64,000 bases of DNA, taken from assembly GCA_023213395.1 (NCBI GenBank), contig CM041465.1, forward strand, positions 130,703,741 to 130,767,740. Direction: 5' to 3'. Under the pieces are notes generated by a model that searched no databases, was not told where the DNA came from, and saw only the letters and a list, made by a program, of their open reading frames with translations. Shown piece by piece: positions 1 to 12,488 of the stretch; the stretch's first letter is position 1, and the number at the start of each line of letters is the position of its first letter. This DNA comes from Cycas panzhihuaensis. Lineage: Eukaryota > Cycadophyta. The position numbers were made by a program, and so were the translations under genes.

Positions 1-1820
1 CATCTACTACCGGATGACCATTTCCACCGGATGACTTTCACCGCTCAAGCAATGGAAGATTCGGACCCTCACGAGACTCGCCACCCCATCGACGAGCCTC
101 ACGAGGGTCGCCTGGCGATCCCCTACTGAAGTCCCTTCAACCTCAGATATTATGAGGATACCCTCCGACGCTGGCCGAGGCGCTTAGCGAGTGCTTTCGA
201 GCGGCTCGCCGTCAACCGCATCTTAGGTGGTTTGCAGAAATGCTGCGTAACATAGCATCTTCTTCGGCCCATGCTACGCCATCTACAACGATTGACGCCT
301 CCCGCCTGCACACATCGCCCCATGCCGTGTTCACCCGGCCCCAAGGCGAGTGTCGCTATCACTGCTTCCACCGGGTCCTACTTCTTCGTGGCTGCAGGTG
401 TCCTTCCTCAACTCGTGGTTAGCATGCCATACCCTAGTCAAACGCACGCACCTCCGAACGTGACGCATGCTCCCCTAAGAGGCTCCTGGGTCCTACTAGT
501 GCCGCCACCGTTAGCCATGTAGGACCCATGCCTACATGCGTCCAAAACCGACTGGTGGTTCTTTACGTGCCCCCAGTTACACCGCCAACCTTGGGGGCAA
601 GGAAGCCATCTGTTTATGGGTGGACCCGCTGACCCATATGGGGTCGCGCCACTCACGGTGTGGCCCATATGGCAAAACTCCCTCATCCTCCGCTTCCGTC
701 ATTCAACAAGAATCTATCGCGCCATCGCAAGGGAGCTGACGCTTTTCAGAGCTTTTACCGCACCTTTCCAACAAGGGGCCTTTTCCCAAGGAGGGATGGG
801 TTTACCACCCCCATCCATTCTTTACGGTCGACCCATTTAGCCCAAGCAAGGACACGTCCTTTCGTAGACTATAGGTCGACGCTGCTTCATCGAGGCGCCG
901 AGGACTAACCCGCCGCCTCACCCTCCGGTTCCCAAATTGAGTCGGGACTTCGTCAAGACCCAACCCAGTGGCATGTACGCAGCCTTTCCTCAATGCCATG
1001 CATCGATTATTGGGCTTACGACCATATACTTATGAAGTTATTCCCGCGATCCTTGCAGGGCGATGCCTCGTGGTTTTACCGCCTTCCGCATTCAATCTCC
1101 TCATTCCAAAGAACTAGTGGACGAGTTCGTCAACTACTTTGACGAGCCCGCCCATTCAAAAATGAATGAAGGCGCTCGTCACTTAAACAAGGTCACGATG
1201 AGATGAATCGTGACTTTGTGCAACGTTTTCACGGTCTTCTTCACTCCACGAAGGCTACGTTGCTCGAGGAGTTGAAGAGGGATCTTTTTGTCAATGCACT
1301 TCGTCCAAGGCATGTGGAAGTCCTCAAGATGGGGGCGACCACGTGTGACTCTGCAATCACGAGGTGTCTAGCTTTGGAGGCCATTGACATCCAAGCGGGA
1401 CTCAAAAAACCTCCCAAGCCCTCGCAACGCCGCGACGCGCCTCCTCTAGCGAAGGAGACCAAACCTTCACAGCCCGCTAGGTCCACCTCCCATCCGACTG
1501 AGAGGACCCTAGATCCCCTTACTTCCGCTATTTGCTCATTCGAACGCATGATGAAGAAGTTAAAACTTCAATCTCCTCCATCGCCAACCTCCCATAAACC
1601 CGTCCAGCAGACTTCTCGTGCGATGCCCCCCAAAGGGGGGAACACCCAGTCTTCTCAAGCAAGAAGGACCGATCCTCCCCTTGAGAAGAGGTGGTGCTCC
1701 ATCCACGGAGAATGTTTCCATGACGATTCACGTTGCCGGGCACAGCACCCATGCGACGTCCCCACCGTGACCCGTCCCTCAAGCGGACATCAAGGCCTAA
1801 CCCCGACCAACCCTTCATAG
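1..1820 (+). pseudogene. Tat-like gag, broken (copy A)
   Basis: Gag polyprotein relic. The first ~760 bases match the acidic, proline-rich N-terminal part of the better preserved gag at 28,018-28,755, but frameshifts scatter it over several frames. The capsid part begins near 990. Its longest open stretch is 1,203-1,820 (205 codons), with a segment around MNRDFVQRFHGLLHS and then a proline/serine-rich tail. A Cys/His cluster (CSIHGECFHDDSRC) near 1,695-1,740 stands where the nucleocapsid is expected, but its spacing is not a canonical CCHC knuckle. Gag would have packaged element RNA in cytoplasmic particles. The copy cannot make a full Gag. Confidence 0.75.
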
Positions 1821-2289
1821 AGACCCGCTCCCCAAGCATGGGGAACGGGTCGCGATATCCAAAGGAAGGATGCCCTAACGGATAGGTCTCCCGATCCCCG
1901 CCTCATGGTAGAGAGGGTGAGGGGTGTGTGCAGAGGTCGCCTTCCCTTCGCGATCTCCTGACTGCCCGCCTATCACCTTCCTCGGTCCCGTATGAGGGAA
2001 AGAAGGTGATCCAAATGCTCGAGACCACTCCTCTCACGTGCTAACTTGCCCTGTCGCCAAGGAGGCAACCGCGCCTCCGCCTACCTCGCACTTGATCCTC
2101 CTCTGGATGCTACTCCCGAGATTCCCAGACTTCCCAAGACGATTCCCTGTTCAGAGCGCCCGCAATTCGACTTTAGGAGAGCCCTTACCCAACCCACAAG
2201 GAGGGGTAAGCCTTTCTCCTCGTAGAAGCCCAAGAGCTTCTGCCGCCGCCGGATGTCCATCATGGACGCCTTGAGAAGTTGCCCCGAGC

Positions 2290-2870
2290 AACGAAGCGCC
2301 TTCTAGAAGCTCTTGGATCGAATGACGCATCCGTTCACGCCTTGGGTACAACCCCAAGCGCTGAACCCATTATCTCCTTCAATCCTAGAGATCTCCCCGC
2401 ATCAAGTGGAAGGGAACGCCAATGGAACTTCCCTTTCACCATTACCATAGATACCCCTGATTGCACGCTACGGAGAACCGTCGTGGACAATCTGCGATCT
2501 CCCTCACGCCACTGCCCTTCAAGGCGCTGCGAGTGCAAGAGTTTCTGCAAGGCTTCCGCCTTCAGGCAACGGGCCTGCTGGCATAAAGCGGCTGTCGGAG
2601 CGCGGTTATGAAGGTTGCAGACCGAGAAGACTCCTCAGGATCCGTCTCGATACCTCTTACCCCGAGGACAAGATCGTCAAGTTACCGACATCTGGCCGTC
2701 CCCCGATGTCGGACGCTGGATTACAACCTCGCTCTGGCTTCCACCATGGCTTGACCAAATGGGAGTCACGTGTTCCACCCGCATGGGGGGCACAGCAAAT
2801 TTTGTCCATAATGGACAAATGAAAGTTGTCCTCCGCGGCGATCACTAGCCAAACCGCCTAGGCCTCCCGG
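2290..2870 (+). pseudogene. Tat-like aspartic protease region, broken (copy A)
   Basis: Aligns by eye with the protease at 30,590-30,930. The core begins near 2,475, where an arginine-threonine-valine-valine-aspartate stretch is visible. The serine-glycine that should follow the catalytic aspartate is lost to a stop/frameshift. Downstream, a segment around PWLDQMG (2,745-2,775) matches the region after the protease flap in the sister copies. The enzyme would have processed Gag-Pol. This copy is inactive. The interval 1,821-2,289 is the gag-protease linker, where I see no intact domain. Confidence 0.55.
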
Positions 2871-3739
2871 GCCGCAGGCAAGCCATGCCCATAATGTATA
2901 GGGAAACAAACGCCTCCCTAACCATGCCTCGACTTGCTTTCTATTAGAATTCCCCGATTCCTCCCACCGAGAAGAAAGTCCTACGCACGTCTTCTTCCCT
3001 TTAGCTTGGACGTTTTGCTTCCTATTGGTGTTGGGAGTTATGGGTGGCATCGTCACCGTACCGTGTTTGATGATGAGACGGATCCCATAGTGAGGATGAG
3101 GATCGAAGTCTCACCCGGCCTCCTGCTCCTCCAAGACACTAGTGTGGGCGCCTTTCCCAGTCTCTAACCTCCTCTTAGGGCTCCTTTTGCTGTCAGCAGC
3201 CGAGCCACTTTTCACATGTCACATGGCATTGCGATGCCGATCATCATGTCATCACTGACTCTTCCACCTCACCGCCTCCCGTGAGGTGACGGCAGTGTTG
3301 AGTTTCCCTCTTGCTTTTACGCAGGGACCTCTCCCTTGACCTCCTTTGTCATCCCCCATGGATGGCGAGCGATAGCCTGTGCCACTCAACCGGGTCCACA
3401 TCACTCCTCGTAGCAACATCTCTCGCCTGCTTGGATTGCCCAAGTCGAGAGCCATCGATGGCGTGGACTACTCAAGACGACGGCTTCTTTGGCCGGAACA
3501 CTCCCTTAGCGGTGTTCCATCACCGAAGCCCACCTCTCGGTCACCCCAAGCTTGCTCACACGTGAGAAGGTCTTAGCGATTGGGTCCCCATTAGCCGACC
3601 AATCCCTCTTCTCAAGTTTCCTCCCTTCCGCTGATCTTGCCCCTCCATCTCGCTGATGAGGAATGCCATGTGCATAGGGGCAACCTGTGACATAGTCCTC
3701 GCCCTTTTCATAGGGTCATCAAGGTAGGGATACGAAAGT

Positions 3740-4700
3740 GCACCCCGACGCAGGTGAGTGGGAATACACCCTCCTGCTCCGTGAATCTGCGAATGCCCGT
3801 ATTTTTTTGGCTTGGGAATACTCGCATACGAAGGGCATTGACCCCTCCATCATTGTGCATAACCTGTTACAACCTTCCCCGACGCTCGCCCGTGCGTCGG
3901 AAGCGGCCGTCCTTCAATTCGCTGGCTCTCGATGGCCAGGTTAAGATGGAAGTTGAGAAGCTCGGAAGCAGATCTATTCCTCCATCAATACGCCTGCCAA
4001 GTGGGTATCGAATATCGCTCCTGCTGTTAAAAAGAACGGGACCATCTGCGTATTTGTGCATTTATCGATGCATACAAATAACGCTTGTCCTAAGGGACAA
4101 CTTTCCCTCTCCTTTCATTGATCAAATAATCGATCATGCACTAATCGGATTCTCGGGTTAAGCGTCGTCCCTCGATGGCACATTCCCGACCATAACCAGG
4201 GATCTAGATCTCTCCCCGAAGACCATCATAAAGACGGACCTTCACCACGCCCATGTGGGTACCTCTTGCCTTATAAGGCTGCATGCCCTTTGTCTTAAAA
4301 GGTAGGGGCTACTTATCAAAGAGCCATGCATTTTCATCTTCCACGACCTCATCAACAATACGCCGGAGGTCTTCATGGACTCAGCATGGCTGGGCCTCTC
4401 CCGGCCTCCAGCCCATCATCTTCGGACTTCATGTGCCATCTTCGTAAGATCGCCAAGAGTACAAAGGGTCATGCGCTTACTAAACCCATCGAAATCTTGC
4501 GTGTTTACTGATTACCCTAAGCGAAACTCCTCCTTGGTTTCCTTGTGTCTCAACATAGTGAATCCACTGTAATCGATCCTGTGAAAAGTCAAGGCGATCC
4601 TCTGACATGCCACCGCCTAAGACCCAACGACAAATTAAGTGCGCCTTAAAGCGACAGCTTATTTCTGAGGCGCTTTTTGGCAAGTATTTCGCCATAAACG
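3740..4700 (+). pseudogene. Tat-like reverse transcriptase, broken (copy A)
   Basis: RT of a Ty3/gypsy element. The RT entry motif WEYSHTKGIDPSIIVHN is readable near 3,810-3,870. The fingers/palm segment with KNGTI-type sequence follows at 4,025-4,120, and the relic of the catalytic F-M-D-D box lies near 4,370-4,380, where an indel has turned it into FMDSAW. The sister copy at 31,829-32,875 shows what is missing: several one- to few-base indels break the frame here. The interval 2,871-3,739 is the protease-RT linker and holds only short broken frames. Confidence 0.7.
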
Positions 4701-4739
4701 CCCGAAGCTCTTAATGATACTAACCTATTGAAGAAAGGA

Positions 4740-5065
4740 GCCTTTTGTTCCGGGTCGTAGACAAGACCCAAAAGGCCTCACGTCAGGGCCTGGCGAAGCT
4801 CGTGGTATCCGCCTTTACACCGGGCAGCGCCTCCTCGCTGAGTAGGCCCTTCATCTTATACACTCGGCAACCGACAGATCCTCGGGTGTGCAATGCTTTC
4901 GCACGAGGACGGTTCAGAACCGAGAGGGGCGTTTATTTCATCGCCCGCACTTCTCGCTGTCTTGACCAATTAAACTATCCCCTCGGCCGAGAAGGAATCG
5001 CACTCTACTTGGTCCGTACATACCAAGATATTTTGCAAGCATTACTTGCCTTGGCAACACGCTAA
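4740..5065 (+). pseudogene. Tat-like RNase H, broken (copy A)
   Basis: Follows RT directly. The open stretch 4,745-5,065 begins FRVVDKTQKASRQG, matching the VDKTQKAFVGL start of RNase H in the two array copies. It continues through the region that holds the catalytic acidic residues in those copies, but with frame changes. It would have degraded the RNA strand during reverse transcription. Non-functional. Confidence 0.6.
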
Positions 5066-5099
5066 TCAAGGTGATCGCTTAATCCCATCCCTTGGCATT

Positions 5100-6714
5100 A
5101 CACTTGCTTACCCGCTCGGATTTGACATGGGTAGGACGGGACGCTGCAGCCCCTGCTTTCAAGAATTCGACTTGCAAAAGTCGTCAACGAAGTCGAAGAA
5201 GGAATGGTAGTGGCGGAACAGCTAGCCGATGCCGCCATCCCCAACGAGCTTGAGCGCGGCCACTCGTTGGACGACTCTCCTTCCCGGATGAATCCATCAT
5301 GACCGCCCGAGATAAGCCTTCACCCACGGCACGATGGTAGGCCGAGTGGTGATCGCATACGACTGTCGCGCGATATTTGACTCAACAAGAATATCGCCCG
5401 AGCCGGCCGAATAAGGTCGTCGCTGTGGTCCGAAGGCATCGCTAGGCAACACCTCCTGCGTGGACGGTGTTGTATAAGAGATCCTTCGATGGGATCCTAC
5501 CGTATTTGTCGCCCCGATGAAGAGCTGGACCAAATACTCACGCGAGGTGCCACCATGGCATTTCGCAGGGGGCCACTTTGGGGCCAATCCATGGCCCAAA
5601 GGATCCTCGCGTGATGAGCACATCGCCGCCCTTGGTAGTCAATGATAGCGTACGCTTGCGCCTGAATCGCGATGCCCGAGAGCACGCCCAACGTCTCTCA
5701 CGCACCTTCCGAGGCACTACACCCTATCGTGTCTCTCAGTGGCCCTTTTCCCAAGTGGGGGTTTAGACCTCATCGAGGCTATATCACCACCCATCTTCCG
5801 CACATGACATAAATAAGTATCCTAACCGCCATCAGAGGCACTTTTTCACTAGTCGGCGGAGGAGGCGTTATCCACTACCCACAGCAAGACCGATACAGCC
5901 ACCTGGCTCACGCCAAAGATATTATCCTCATTAGAACTTCGAGGGCGATCTTAATTACCATGTATAATGGAACCCTTTTGTAATAATAAGGAATGGATGA
6001 ATTGTGTGAGAAATTCAAAAATCTCACAAGACGTCATCCCCTTATTACCCCCAAGCCAATCTGTGATTGAGTCTTTTCAATAAAACAGCTCATTGGCATC
6101 TTAAAGAGCAGGTAAACTGCCGCCTGCCTCAAAGAGACCTGCATATCCGCCTCCCTTCCGCTCTATGGGCCCCACTCGCACCTCTATCAGGACCATGACC
6201 TCCAATGGAACAGCCCATTCTCGCTAGTCTGCATGGACCGAAGCAATACCCAGTTGGAAGTGGAGGTCCCTTCCTCCCGGAGTCTCCCTTCGAGGGCCTC
6301 ATGCGATGAGGAGTCTACTTCCCGCGCCCGTGGCTCCGCCTCCTAAGACCTCGAAGCCCTCGGATGAGGAGGCGCTTAGTGGCTTATCGGCGAACCTCCG
6401 CTCGAAGCCCATTTGCAAAGGACATACGATAAACACTCTTCGGTGTCTGGCTCCTTTGTAAACTCGGGACCACGTCCTCAAATTCTGGAAGTATCTTTTA
6501 CAGATCGCTATGGCCAATTCGGGCCCACAGTGTTCAGGTCCCTTAAATTCGTTGCCTCAAAGCCTCGAGCAATCCAAGGCCATGTGAGAATCGCCACCTT
6601 AGAAGCGGCTCACGAGTTTGAGAAAGCGGTCAATCTGAGGAGAGAATTCTCAAGAAGTTCTACAACGCTGCGATCTCTTCAGCCTCGCTCCGAAACGAGC
6701 CTAAGCCCTAGCTA
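5100..6714 (+). pseudogene. Tat-like integrase, broken (copy A)
   Basis: Integrase relic. The zinc-binding N-terminal part lies at about 5,270-5,620. The catalytic core starts near 5,735 with a GLDLIEA-like segment (first Asp), followed by a damaged TDNG-like segment near 5,950-5,975 and an IESFNK-like segment near 6,068-6,085. The last piece, 6,413-6,714, matches the C-terminal domain of the other copies. Frames change many times, so no active enzyme is possible. Confidence 0.65.
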
Positions 6715-6777
6715 CCATCTTTAAATTGTTTCAATCCTCCTGCAACCTGCTTCGGGTAGGATGGCGATTTAAGATGG
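6715..6777 (+). repeat. Conserved stem-loop just after pol (copy A)
   Basis: The left arm begins CCATCTTTAAAT and the right arm is ATTTAAGATGG (6,767-6,777), with an inner pairing of ATCC against GGAT. The same hairpin sits at the same place in both internal regions of the array (24,465-24,520 and 34,457-34,513). Position: directly after the end of integrase coding. Confidence 0.6.
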
Positions 6778-7642
6778 ATTCTCGCTTCCTTCTTCCTGCT
6801 TCCTCCAAGGAACCCGCTGCGTCCCCCGGTGCTCTTGGGAACCTTTGTCCTCCTATTACTGGGCATCCCCAAGCCTAGGATAATGACAGGATGAATATCG
6901 TCCGCTACCCCTTCTCCTCGCCTTCAGGTTGTCATTTGTTCCTTTGCATATTCACTTCTATGCTCCTCCCCGTGGTAGACGCATGTGTCACTCTATTTCT
7001 AACCTCCACACCTCTCGATCACGCCTACGCTATCGGTGGATGTGTGTGTCTCATGATGAGACATATGGCCATACACCAAGGAGACACATGCATCCCCTAC
7101 ATATTTATAAAGTCTACAGGCTATCAAGCATATCCCGAGGGCACCCCTAATGCCGGGAGGGTTTCTGCTACAGCCTCGTCCGCCTCATCCTTGGCGCCGC
7201 CCTCTTCTTGATATGATCTCCCTTCAGGAAAAACTTCATTGTCACACTGCGATGCCAAGTCTCATGGTTCAGTCGTTGGTTAGTATCACTTCATTATGTT
7301 TGTTGACGTGCCCTCTACTCTAATGCTAGTATCTGTTGCACCTGGGCAGAGCACCCCAGATTTCTTGTTAATCAAGCGATCAGATTTTAGAATTACGATA
7401 TTTGGCGTGAAACATAATGGCGTAAATTTCGCTAAGTCCCTCGGCTCGCCCCGCCTGCCCACGTCCTTTCGTTCCACGACACTTACCTACACCCTTGGGG
7501 TCAATGCGTGGTCAGTTGCTCTTGATTACTTATATATATATATGCATGTGCTACTCGCATAAAGTTTTCTTGATTGTCGGCATTCACCATCCCACATTAC
7601 GCCCATGCAAAGCATTGAGGGGTCACTGCTAAAGGCAGTGGG
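6778..7642 (+). other. 3' noncoding region between pol and LTR (copy A)
   Basis: Aligns with 24,521-25,251 and 34,514-35,244. It contains a TA-rich run (near 7,529-7,545) about 100 bases before the LTR, also present in the other copies. No sense open frame of note. In this copy the antisense frame seen in the others is not kept. Confidence 0.6.
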
Positions 7643-10314
7643 CATTTCACTATTGGGAATGGACTCGAGACCTTGTCGACGATGCGAGGTTTGTGTCAAG
7701 TTCGGTATATGTTCTTACTTTTCTTATTTATGTTAATTAAGGTGGTTTAGGAGTAGTTTGATTGACATATGCCCTGCACATACATATGCATTTGTTTGTC
7801 TCAGCTGATCACCAATCGCATGTACCTACCAAGGCTGACGCCTTCAAATTTATGATCTACTCATTAATACGCCGGAGAGGCATTCTACCTCGTGAATCGC
7901 GACAATCGTGAGTGGCGCATACAACCACTCCCGCGATGTCTCCGAACGCCGGATTATTTACGCCAAATTTTGTTTTGTTCTTGTTACAACATGCCGCGTT
8001 TAGTGTTGCAATCCTTCCCGAGTCCCATGTAACCTGTAGTTAGGCTCTTTTGCATCATTCTCGATATTTGCCCACGCCTCGGCCTTCCCCGGTGATGTAA
8101 TTTTATGTTTGTTCATGTTCTTACCTTAAAAGCTTGATTTTTCTTTTCTACCGTTTTCTCTTTTTAAATTTACTCAAGGCCGGGCACCGCTGCATGATAA
8201 ATCTAAATGAAATGCTGCACCGGGTTTGCAGAAGCCAGTGGTAGCCGGCTGGCGGCGTAGATTCTTGGCCGCTGTAAGACTGTTTCGAAATTTAAAGAGA
8301 ACCACGAGACGCCTTAAAGCTTTTTTTTTTTCCGCAGCCTGGCATCACAGGGCCCGTGACGCATTGGAGGCTGCTCTAATGCCCCGGTAACGCTCACTCT
8401 CTCATCGCAAAGAAGACATATAAATGATTTTTTACTCATTGGGATCATTCTTGAGTTCACTTTTTCTAAGTTTTCTAAAGAAAAGCTTCCACATAAAAAG
8501 ACAAGAGAAGACATAAAATCAAAGAGGTTCGTGCACGCGACAATTGAGGGAGGAAGGACAAGGTCGCTGTCGCACCGGTGGATTTTTGGCAGGCCATCAT
8601 CTTTGGGCCCCCATTCTACTCTCCACAACGGCAAATTTCTCTTCCTTCTTGGTAACTACCCGCACAGATTCAAGTGGGACTTCTTCAACCAAGAAGTTGC
8701 CCCAAAGACTTGCTTACATCCCAGCTTCACTAAGTGCTGGCTTCCTCCATCTACTTTGGTTGTACTGGAGCACTAGCGATCGCCTTCATTAGACCAGACT
8801 ATTGTGCTGGCTTGTCTCAGTGGTGGGAGGCATGCATGACCTCTCTACACAAGGTACCCTTTAGTTTTACTTGCTTTTTGTGTTTTTCTTTGCATTCCTT
8901 CTTCTTTTAATAGAGTATTTCCTTTTGCTTTTTGCTTGTAAACTCCTTAGACATACTTGTGGCTGTCTCTGAGATTCATTGTCAAGCATTCTACCCCTTC
9001 TTTCCCTTTGCTTTTACTCCTGAATGAAAGTAGCTACCATTGGCCATAGCCGCCTTTAGTGCTACCTTTGACCAATCCATTTTCCTGCTTTCTCGGGATT
9101 TCTATTTTCCAAGTCTTTCCATTCTTTCCTCACCAAATAGAGTAAGGGAGCACACACTTGTGATTTGAGGGAGATAGGCGGGTCTGCCCCCATTGTCAGT
9201 TCTTCTCCCCAAGGGTTCCGGGCCCTTGTCCTCTTCCCCTTACCATATACGCCCGCCCTAAGGAACGGCCGTATGAGTTTAGAGATCAGGTCGTGGTTTC
9301 CTGCACTCTGCTTGAGACGACCAGGTCTCACCTTGCTACCACCCCACTCCTTTCCCGGCTCCCCTTGAGACCTATCGTGGGTGAGTTAGCATCCCGAGGC
9401 TATACCGCCCCACTGTGTGTTTGTGGCACTCTGGTAGTGTAGAAGCAATTTACATGCTCTCGCTTCCGCTTTGCCACATTTTTGGCTACATAGCTTAGTT
9501 TGATTAGCTAAGTTGATTTCGCTTTGCGCTCATACACATACATCTCTTTGTATATTTTGTAGCCTCCCCAGAGGAAGGTACTTTGTGCTCTCTTTGCAGA
9601 CTCCAAGACGGCAGAAGCGCGGGAGCTAACCCATTGCTTGCAAGAATACCTTCATGGTACTTTCTCCTTAGTTTTATGCTTCCTTCGTCCTTTCATTTCA
9701 TTTGATTTTGCATGCTCATGGGAGGTAAGTGAACCCTTTATCATCATTAAATCACATTGCATGTGTGGGAGAAAGAGAAAGGAGCAATGAAGGAGAATCC
9801 ACTTTCAACCCCAACCGGGCCGGATTCAGAACATTCTCACAAGCTTCCTTTGTTTTTCCCTTTTATATTGTTCTTGCTTTTGTACATGCTTGATAAGTAA
9901 AAGAGGAAGAAATATAAAGGAAAAAGTGAAATAGTCTTTCATTTTTACATTCTCCACTTTCCTCTACACCGCTTTCTTTTACTTTGCATAACATAGGATA
10001 TTGAAGACCCGCCACGCTGCATCCCCAAACCACACATCACCACACATGTTGCACGTTGATTTTGTCGCTCTCTCTGCTGCCTTCCTCATTACCTGAGAAG
10101 CCGCAACGCTGCCAGGTTTCCTCTCCTCTCATCCCGGTGGTAGGAAGGCCTCACAGATGGTACTCTGGCCACCGAGCACCAGCACCTTGTAGCCCCGAAC
10201 TCAAGGCCTCAAGACGATGTCTCAGTAGACCTCACCGTTTCAGCCCAACAAGAAGTTGTGTTTTGTACCCCTTTTGCTAGACGTAGGATCACCACCTCAT
10301 GGAGAGCGCTGCCA
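7643..10314 (+). repeat. Tat-like gypsy LTR, diverged copy (LTR0)
   Basis: About 2.67 kb, homologous along its length to the three array LTRs. The start is set by comparison: ATTGGGAATGGACTC lies ten bases inside the LTR in every copy. The terminal TG is mutated here (reads CA), and the end near 10,301-10,314 reads GAGAGCGCTGCCA instead of GAGAGCGTTTCA. It carries a poly-T run at about 8,327-8,338. Flanked by internal DNA on both sides, so it is neither an outer LTR nor a normal solo LTR. Confidence 0.75.
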
Positions 10315-11988
10315 CCGCTACCATATCTGGGACCCGCCAAGAAGTGAGTCAAAACCACCCTCCTTGTTGGTGCTCGTCAGGTAGGCCCTATATCCATGTT
10401 TTCGTGGCCAGCAACCCCCAACGCAGTTTTACATTTCTTCCTTTCCTTCCTTCGGTTTCCTCTCCCTAACGACGCCGCGGAAGGCGCGGTATGCGACGCT
10501 TGCATCGCTGGCGAGGTTGTCATTGCTGTTGGAAGACCCATCGCCTCGTTTCTCCGCCGCCGAACCCCGGATTCTGCAATGGAAGGTCGGCTCGATGGGC
10601 CTACCGTCTCTATGGCTTCTGGAACCCAAGAGTTCCTTCACCGCTTCCGGAACTCACCAAGAGGGCGATGATTCCATCTACTACCACACCATTTCCACCC
10701 CTGGATGACCTTCACCCTTCGCCAGCATGAAGACTGATCCTCAGCTCTAGACTCGCCACCCCATCGACGAGCTCCCTCACGAGGGCGCTCAAGGATCCCT
10801 ATCAAAGTCCCTTCTCGACCTCAGAGTGGTTAGTGAGGATACCCTCCGCCGACGGCCGAGGCGCTTAGCTTAGGCAAGCCGAAATGGCTCGCCACAACCA
10901 CATCTAGGTGGCTCATGTAATTATAACATAGCATCTCTCTGCCCGTCACACATTCACAACTATTGACCTTCTCCCGCCCGCACACACGCCCTGGCGCCCA
11001 TGTTCACCCCGGGCCCCAAGGCGTAGTGTCGCTACTACTGCTTCAACAAGGTGGGTCCTACTTCTTCTGGCCCGCTCAGCAGTGTCCTTCCTTCAACTCT
11101 GGGTTAGCATGCCATACCCTAGTCAAAACGCACGCACCTCACCTCCGAACGCGACGCTGCCCCTAGTAGGCCTCGGGGTCCCATGCCGCCATCATAGCTA
11201 TGTAGGACCCATGCCTACGCGTCCAAAACCGATTGGTAGTTCTTCTTTACGTGCCCCTGTGTTACACCGCCAACCTTGGGGGGGTAGGGCAAGGGAAGCC
11301 ATCTCCCTGCTTATGGGTGGACCTGCTATAATCTATATGGGTCGCTACCAATCTACTAAAAGGCCCATGCAAACCCGCCTCATCCGCTCTGGTCAACCAA
11401 ACAAGAACTCCCATCATTGCCACATCGCAAGGAGCATACCGCTTTTCAGAAGCTACCACGTTCTCCAAATTAAAAGGGCCTTTTTTCCTGAGGGATGGGT
11501 CATCACCCCCATCCATTCTTTATCGGTGAGTCGACCATAGCCTGCTAGCACACGTCCTTTTCATGGACTATAGGTCGACGCCATTGTTCATTGGAGGCGC
11601 TAGGACCAACCCGGCCGCCACCCTCCCGAAAGTTCCCAACGATGGACTTCGCCGCAGTGACCCAACCGAAAGCATGTGTACGCGCCTTCCAATGAAGCGC
11701 ATCGACTATCGGGCCACCATAGTACTTAAGGAAGCTATTCCTTATCCTTGGTGTACAAGTCAAGTGGTTTCATCGCCTTCCGCCTATTTCAATCTCCTCA
11801 TTCCAAAGAATCCAGTGGGACGAGTTCGCCAACTACTTTGACGTAGAGTTCACCATCTCGAAGCTGAAGGCGCTCGTCGCTAAACAAGGTCAATGACATG
11901 ATGAATCGTGACTTTGTGCTACCATCTCTTTACCCACCAAGCGCTACGCTAAGCTCGGTGAGTTGAAGAGGGATCTCTTTGTCAATGC
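10315..11988 (+). pseudogene. Start of a second Tat-like internal region: leader and broken gag
   Basis: Directly after LTR0 comes a degraded primer-binding-site region (CTACCATATCTGGGA, compared with TGGCGACCATACTGGGA at 18,401). The gag start ATGGAAGG follows at 10,579. Gag homology continues to 11,988 (KRDLFVN, capsid) where the assembly gap begins. Frames are broken throughout. Same gene order as at 18,400 and 27,750. Confidence 0.7.
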
Positions 11989-12488
11989 NNNNNNNNNNNN
12001 NNNNNNNNNNNNNNNNNNNNNNNNNNNNNNNNNNNNNNNNNNNNNNNNNNNNNNNNNNNNNNNNNNNNNNNNNNNNNNNNNNNNNNNNNNNNNNNNNNNN
12101 NNNNNNNNNNNNNNNNNNNNNNNNNNNNNNNNNNNNNNNNNNNNNNNNNNNNNNNNNNNNNNNNNNNNNNNNNNNNNNNNNNNNNNNNNNNNNNNNNNNN
12201 NNNNNNNNNNNNNNNNNNNNNNNNNNNNNNNNNNNNNNNNNNNNNNNNNNNNNNNNNNNNNNNNNNNNNNNNNNNNNNNNNNNNNNNNNNNNNNNNNNNN
12301 NNNNNNNNNNNNNNNNNNNNNNNNNNNNNNNNNNNNNNNNNNNNNNNNNNNNNNNNNNNNNNNNNNNNNNNNNNNNNNNNNNNNNNNNNNNNNNNNNNNN
12401 NNNNNNNNNNNNNNNNNNNNNNNNNNNNNNNNNNNNNNNNNNNNNNNNNNNNNNNNNNNNNNNNNNNNNNNNNNNNNNNNNNNNNNNN
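11989..12488. other. Assembly gap (500 N)
   Basis: Exactly 500 undetermined bases, a conventional placeholder length, so the true distance is unknown. Gypsy gag stops on its left and a copia leader begins on its right. The copia 5' LTR and the gypsy/copia junction are not visible. Confidence 0.99.

Larger units (their letters stand above)
1..11988 (+). mobile_element. Tat-like Ty3/gypsy fragment: internal region, LTR, second internal start
   Basis: Decayed gypsy retrotransposon DNA closely related to the array at 15,899-37,751. The order is gag, protease, RT/RNase H, integrase, 3' noncoding DNA, one LTR, then a new leader and gag that run into the N gap. Domain order and phrases such as DVFAWEY-type and MPFGLKN-type RT motifs (clear in the sister copies) place it in the Tat side of Ty3/gypsy. 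Its base composition is visibly richer in GC than the DNA after 39 kb. It is the most diverged copy in the window. Its left end lies outside the window and its right end is hidden by the gap, so no target duplication can be seen. Confidence 0.85.

Noticed and set aside
1241-1549. Minus-strand frame (102 codons) that recurs at 29,409-29,717
   Set aside because: It lies antisense to the conserved Gag capsid and is conserved because Gag is. No independent evidence of coding.
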